In this document: piece after piece, positions 5,173 through 5,476 of the stretch
How the letters are laid out: each line of letters starts with the position of its first letter
Position numbering within the stretch: the stretch's first letter is position 1
From: an uncultured Negativicutes bacterium
GTDB taxonomy: Bacteria; Bacillota; Negativicutes; Acidaminococcales; Acidaminococcaceae
Direction: 5' to 3'
NCBI GenBank assembly: GCA_937926555.1
Contig: CALAZX010000256.1
Location: 1-5,476 of the forward strand
DNA: 5,476 bases
The notes under the pieces: model-generated
Databases searched by the model: none
Told to the model about the DNA's origin: nothing
Seen by the model: only the letters and a program-made list of their open reading frames with translations
Position numbers and translations under genes: made by a program

Positions 5173-5476
5173 ATGACAATGAACATGCTGGCCGTTTTCG
5201 CCGGTGGGGGACTGGGCGCCCTGCTGCGCTACCTGATCACCATGGCCGTCTACGGGGAGGACGCGCCGTCCTTTCCCTATGGCACCTTGGCGGTGAACGT
5301 CCTGGGATGCTTCGTCCTGGGGCTGGTGGCGGCCTTTTTCCTGAAACAGCCGGGCTGGCCAATGGTGGTGAAGCTTTTCGTCATCACCGGCATCCTGGGA
5401 GGGCTGACCACGTTCTCCACCTTCACCCTGGAGACTTTCAACCTGCTCTGCACGGAACCTGTCTACGGGGTGCTGA
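5173..5476 (+). CDS. crcB: CrcB/Fluc fluoride channel (exporter), 5' part; runs off the window
   Basis: The first 101 codons of a family usually about 120-130 residues long; the 3' end is outside the window. Seen: a first membrane helix with GGGLGALLRY (11-20), a second with GTLAVNVLGCFVLG (37-50) carrying the conserved Asn42, and a third broken helix with GILGGLTTFSTFTLET (73-88). Phe81 and Phe84 match the family's fluoride-contacting Phe pair, and the TTFST stretch lies at the central ion site. Family knowledge: Fluc proteins are small dual-topology dimers in the inner membrane that let fluoride leave the cytosol. Start choice: AAGGAGG (5157-5163) is 9 bases before ATG 5173; an ATG at 5164 overlaps the ribosome site, and ATG 5179 and 5185 are further away. 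Expression should depend on the fluoride riboswitch just upstream. Some bacteria carry two adjacent crcB genes; the sequence beyond 5476 would show this. Confidence 0.96.
   Translation, partial: MTMNMLAVFAGGGLGALLRYLITMAVYGEDAPSFPYGTLAVNVLGCFVLGLVAAFFLKQPGWPMVVKLFVITGILGGLTTFSTFTLETFNLLCTEPVYGVL

Overview
The window looks like chromosomal DNA from a GC-rich member of the Bacillota (Firmicutes). The evidence is the gene set, strong AAGGAG-type ribosome binding sites, near-consensus sigma-A promoters and an AlaRS with a Cys-rich insert of the type seen in clostridial and negativicute lineages. A negativicute such as an Acidaminococcus-like organism is a guess from protein feel only. All four genes lie on the + strand. 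No mobile element, CRISPR array, tRNA or rRNA was seen.

Layout: (1) 1-911 is the 3' two thirds of rarA, an AAA+ replication-recombination factor, closed by an intrinsic terminator with a UUCG loop (926-957). (2) 958-1168 holds a probable promoter and a GC-rich leader that folds on paper into one hairpin plus a three-way junction; I do not recognise it as a known RNA family. (3) 1169-2143 is a complete cytosolic L-asparaginase gene. (4) 2144-2291 is an AT-rich control region with a consensus promoter and a perfect 9+9 bp dyad over the predicted start of transcription. (5) 2292-4916 is a complete alaS with catalytic, editing and C-terminal domains. (6) 4917-5172 holds an extended -10 promoter, a hairpin-rich leader, a fluoride (crcB-motif) riboswitch and the terminator it controls. 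(7) 5173 to the window end is the first 101 codons of crcB, encoding the fluoride channel/exporter.

The genes do not form one pathway. Three predicted promoters and two intrinsic terminators suggest separate units, although no terminator was found between ansA and alaS, so readthrough there is possible. The clearest regulatory circuit is fluoride sensing by the riboswitch driving crcB, which is a known system. The most interesting less-explained items are the dyad at the alaS start site, which resembles in position the palindrome reported for AlaRS autoregulation in E. coli, and the structured ansA leader. Everything comes from reading the sequence; no folding, alignment or database search was run.
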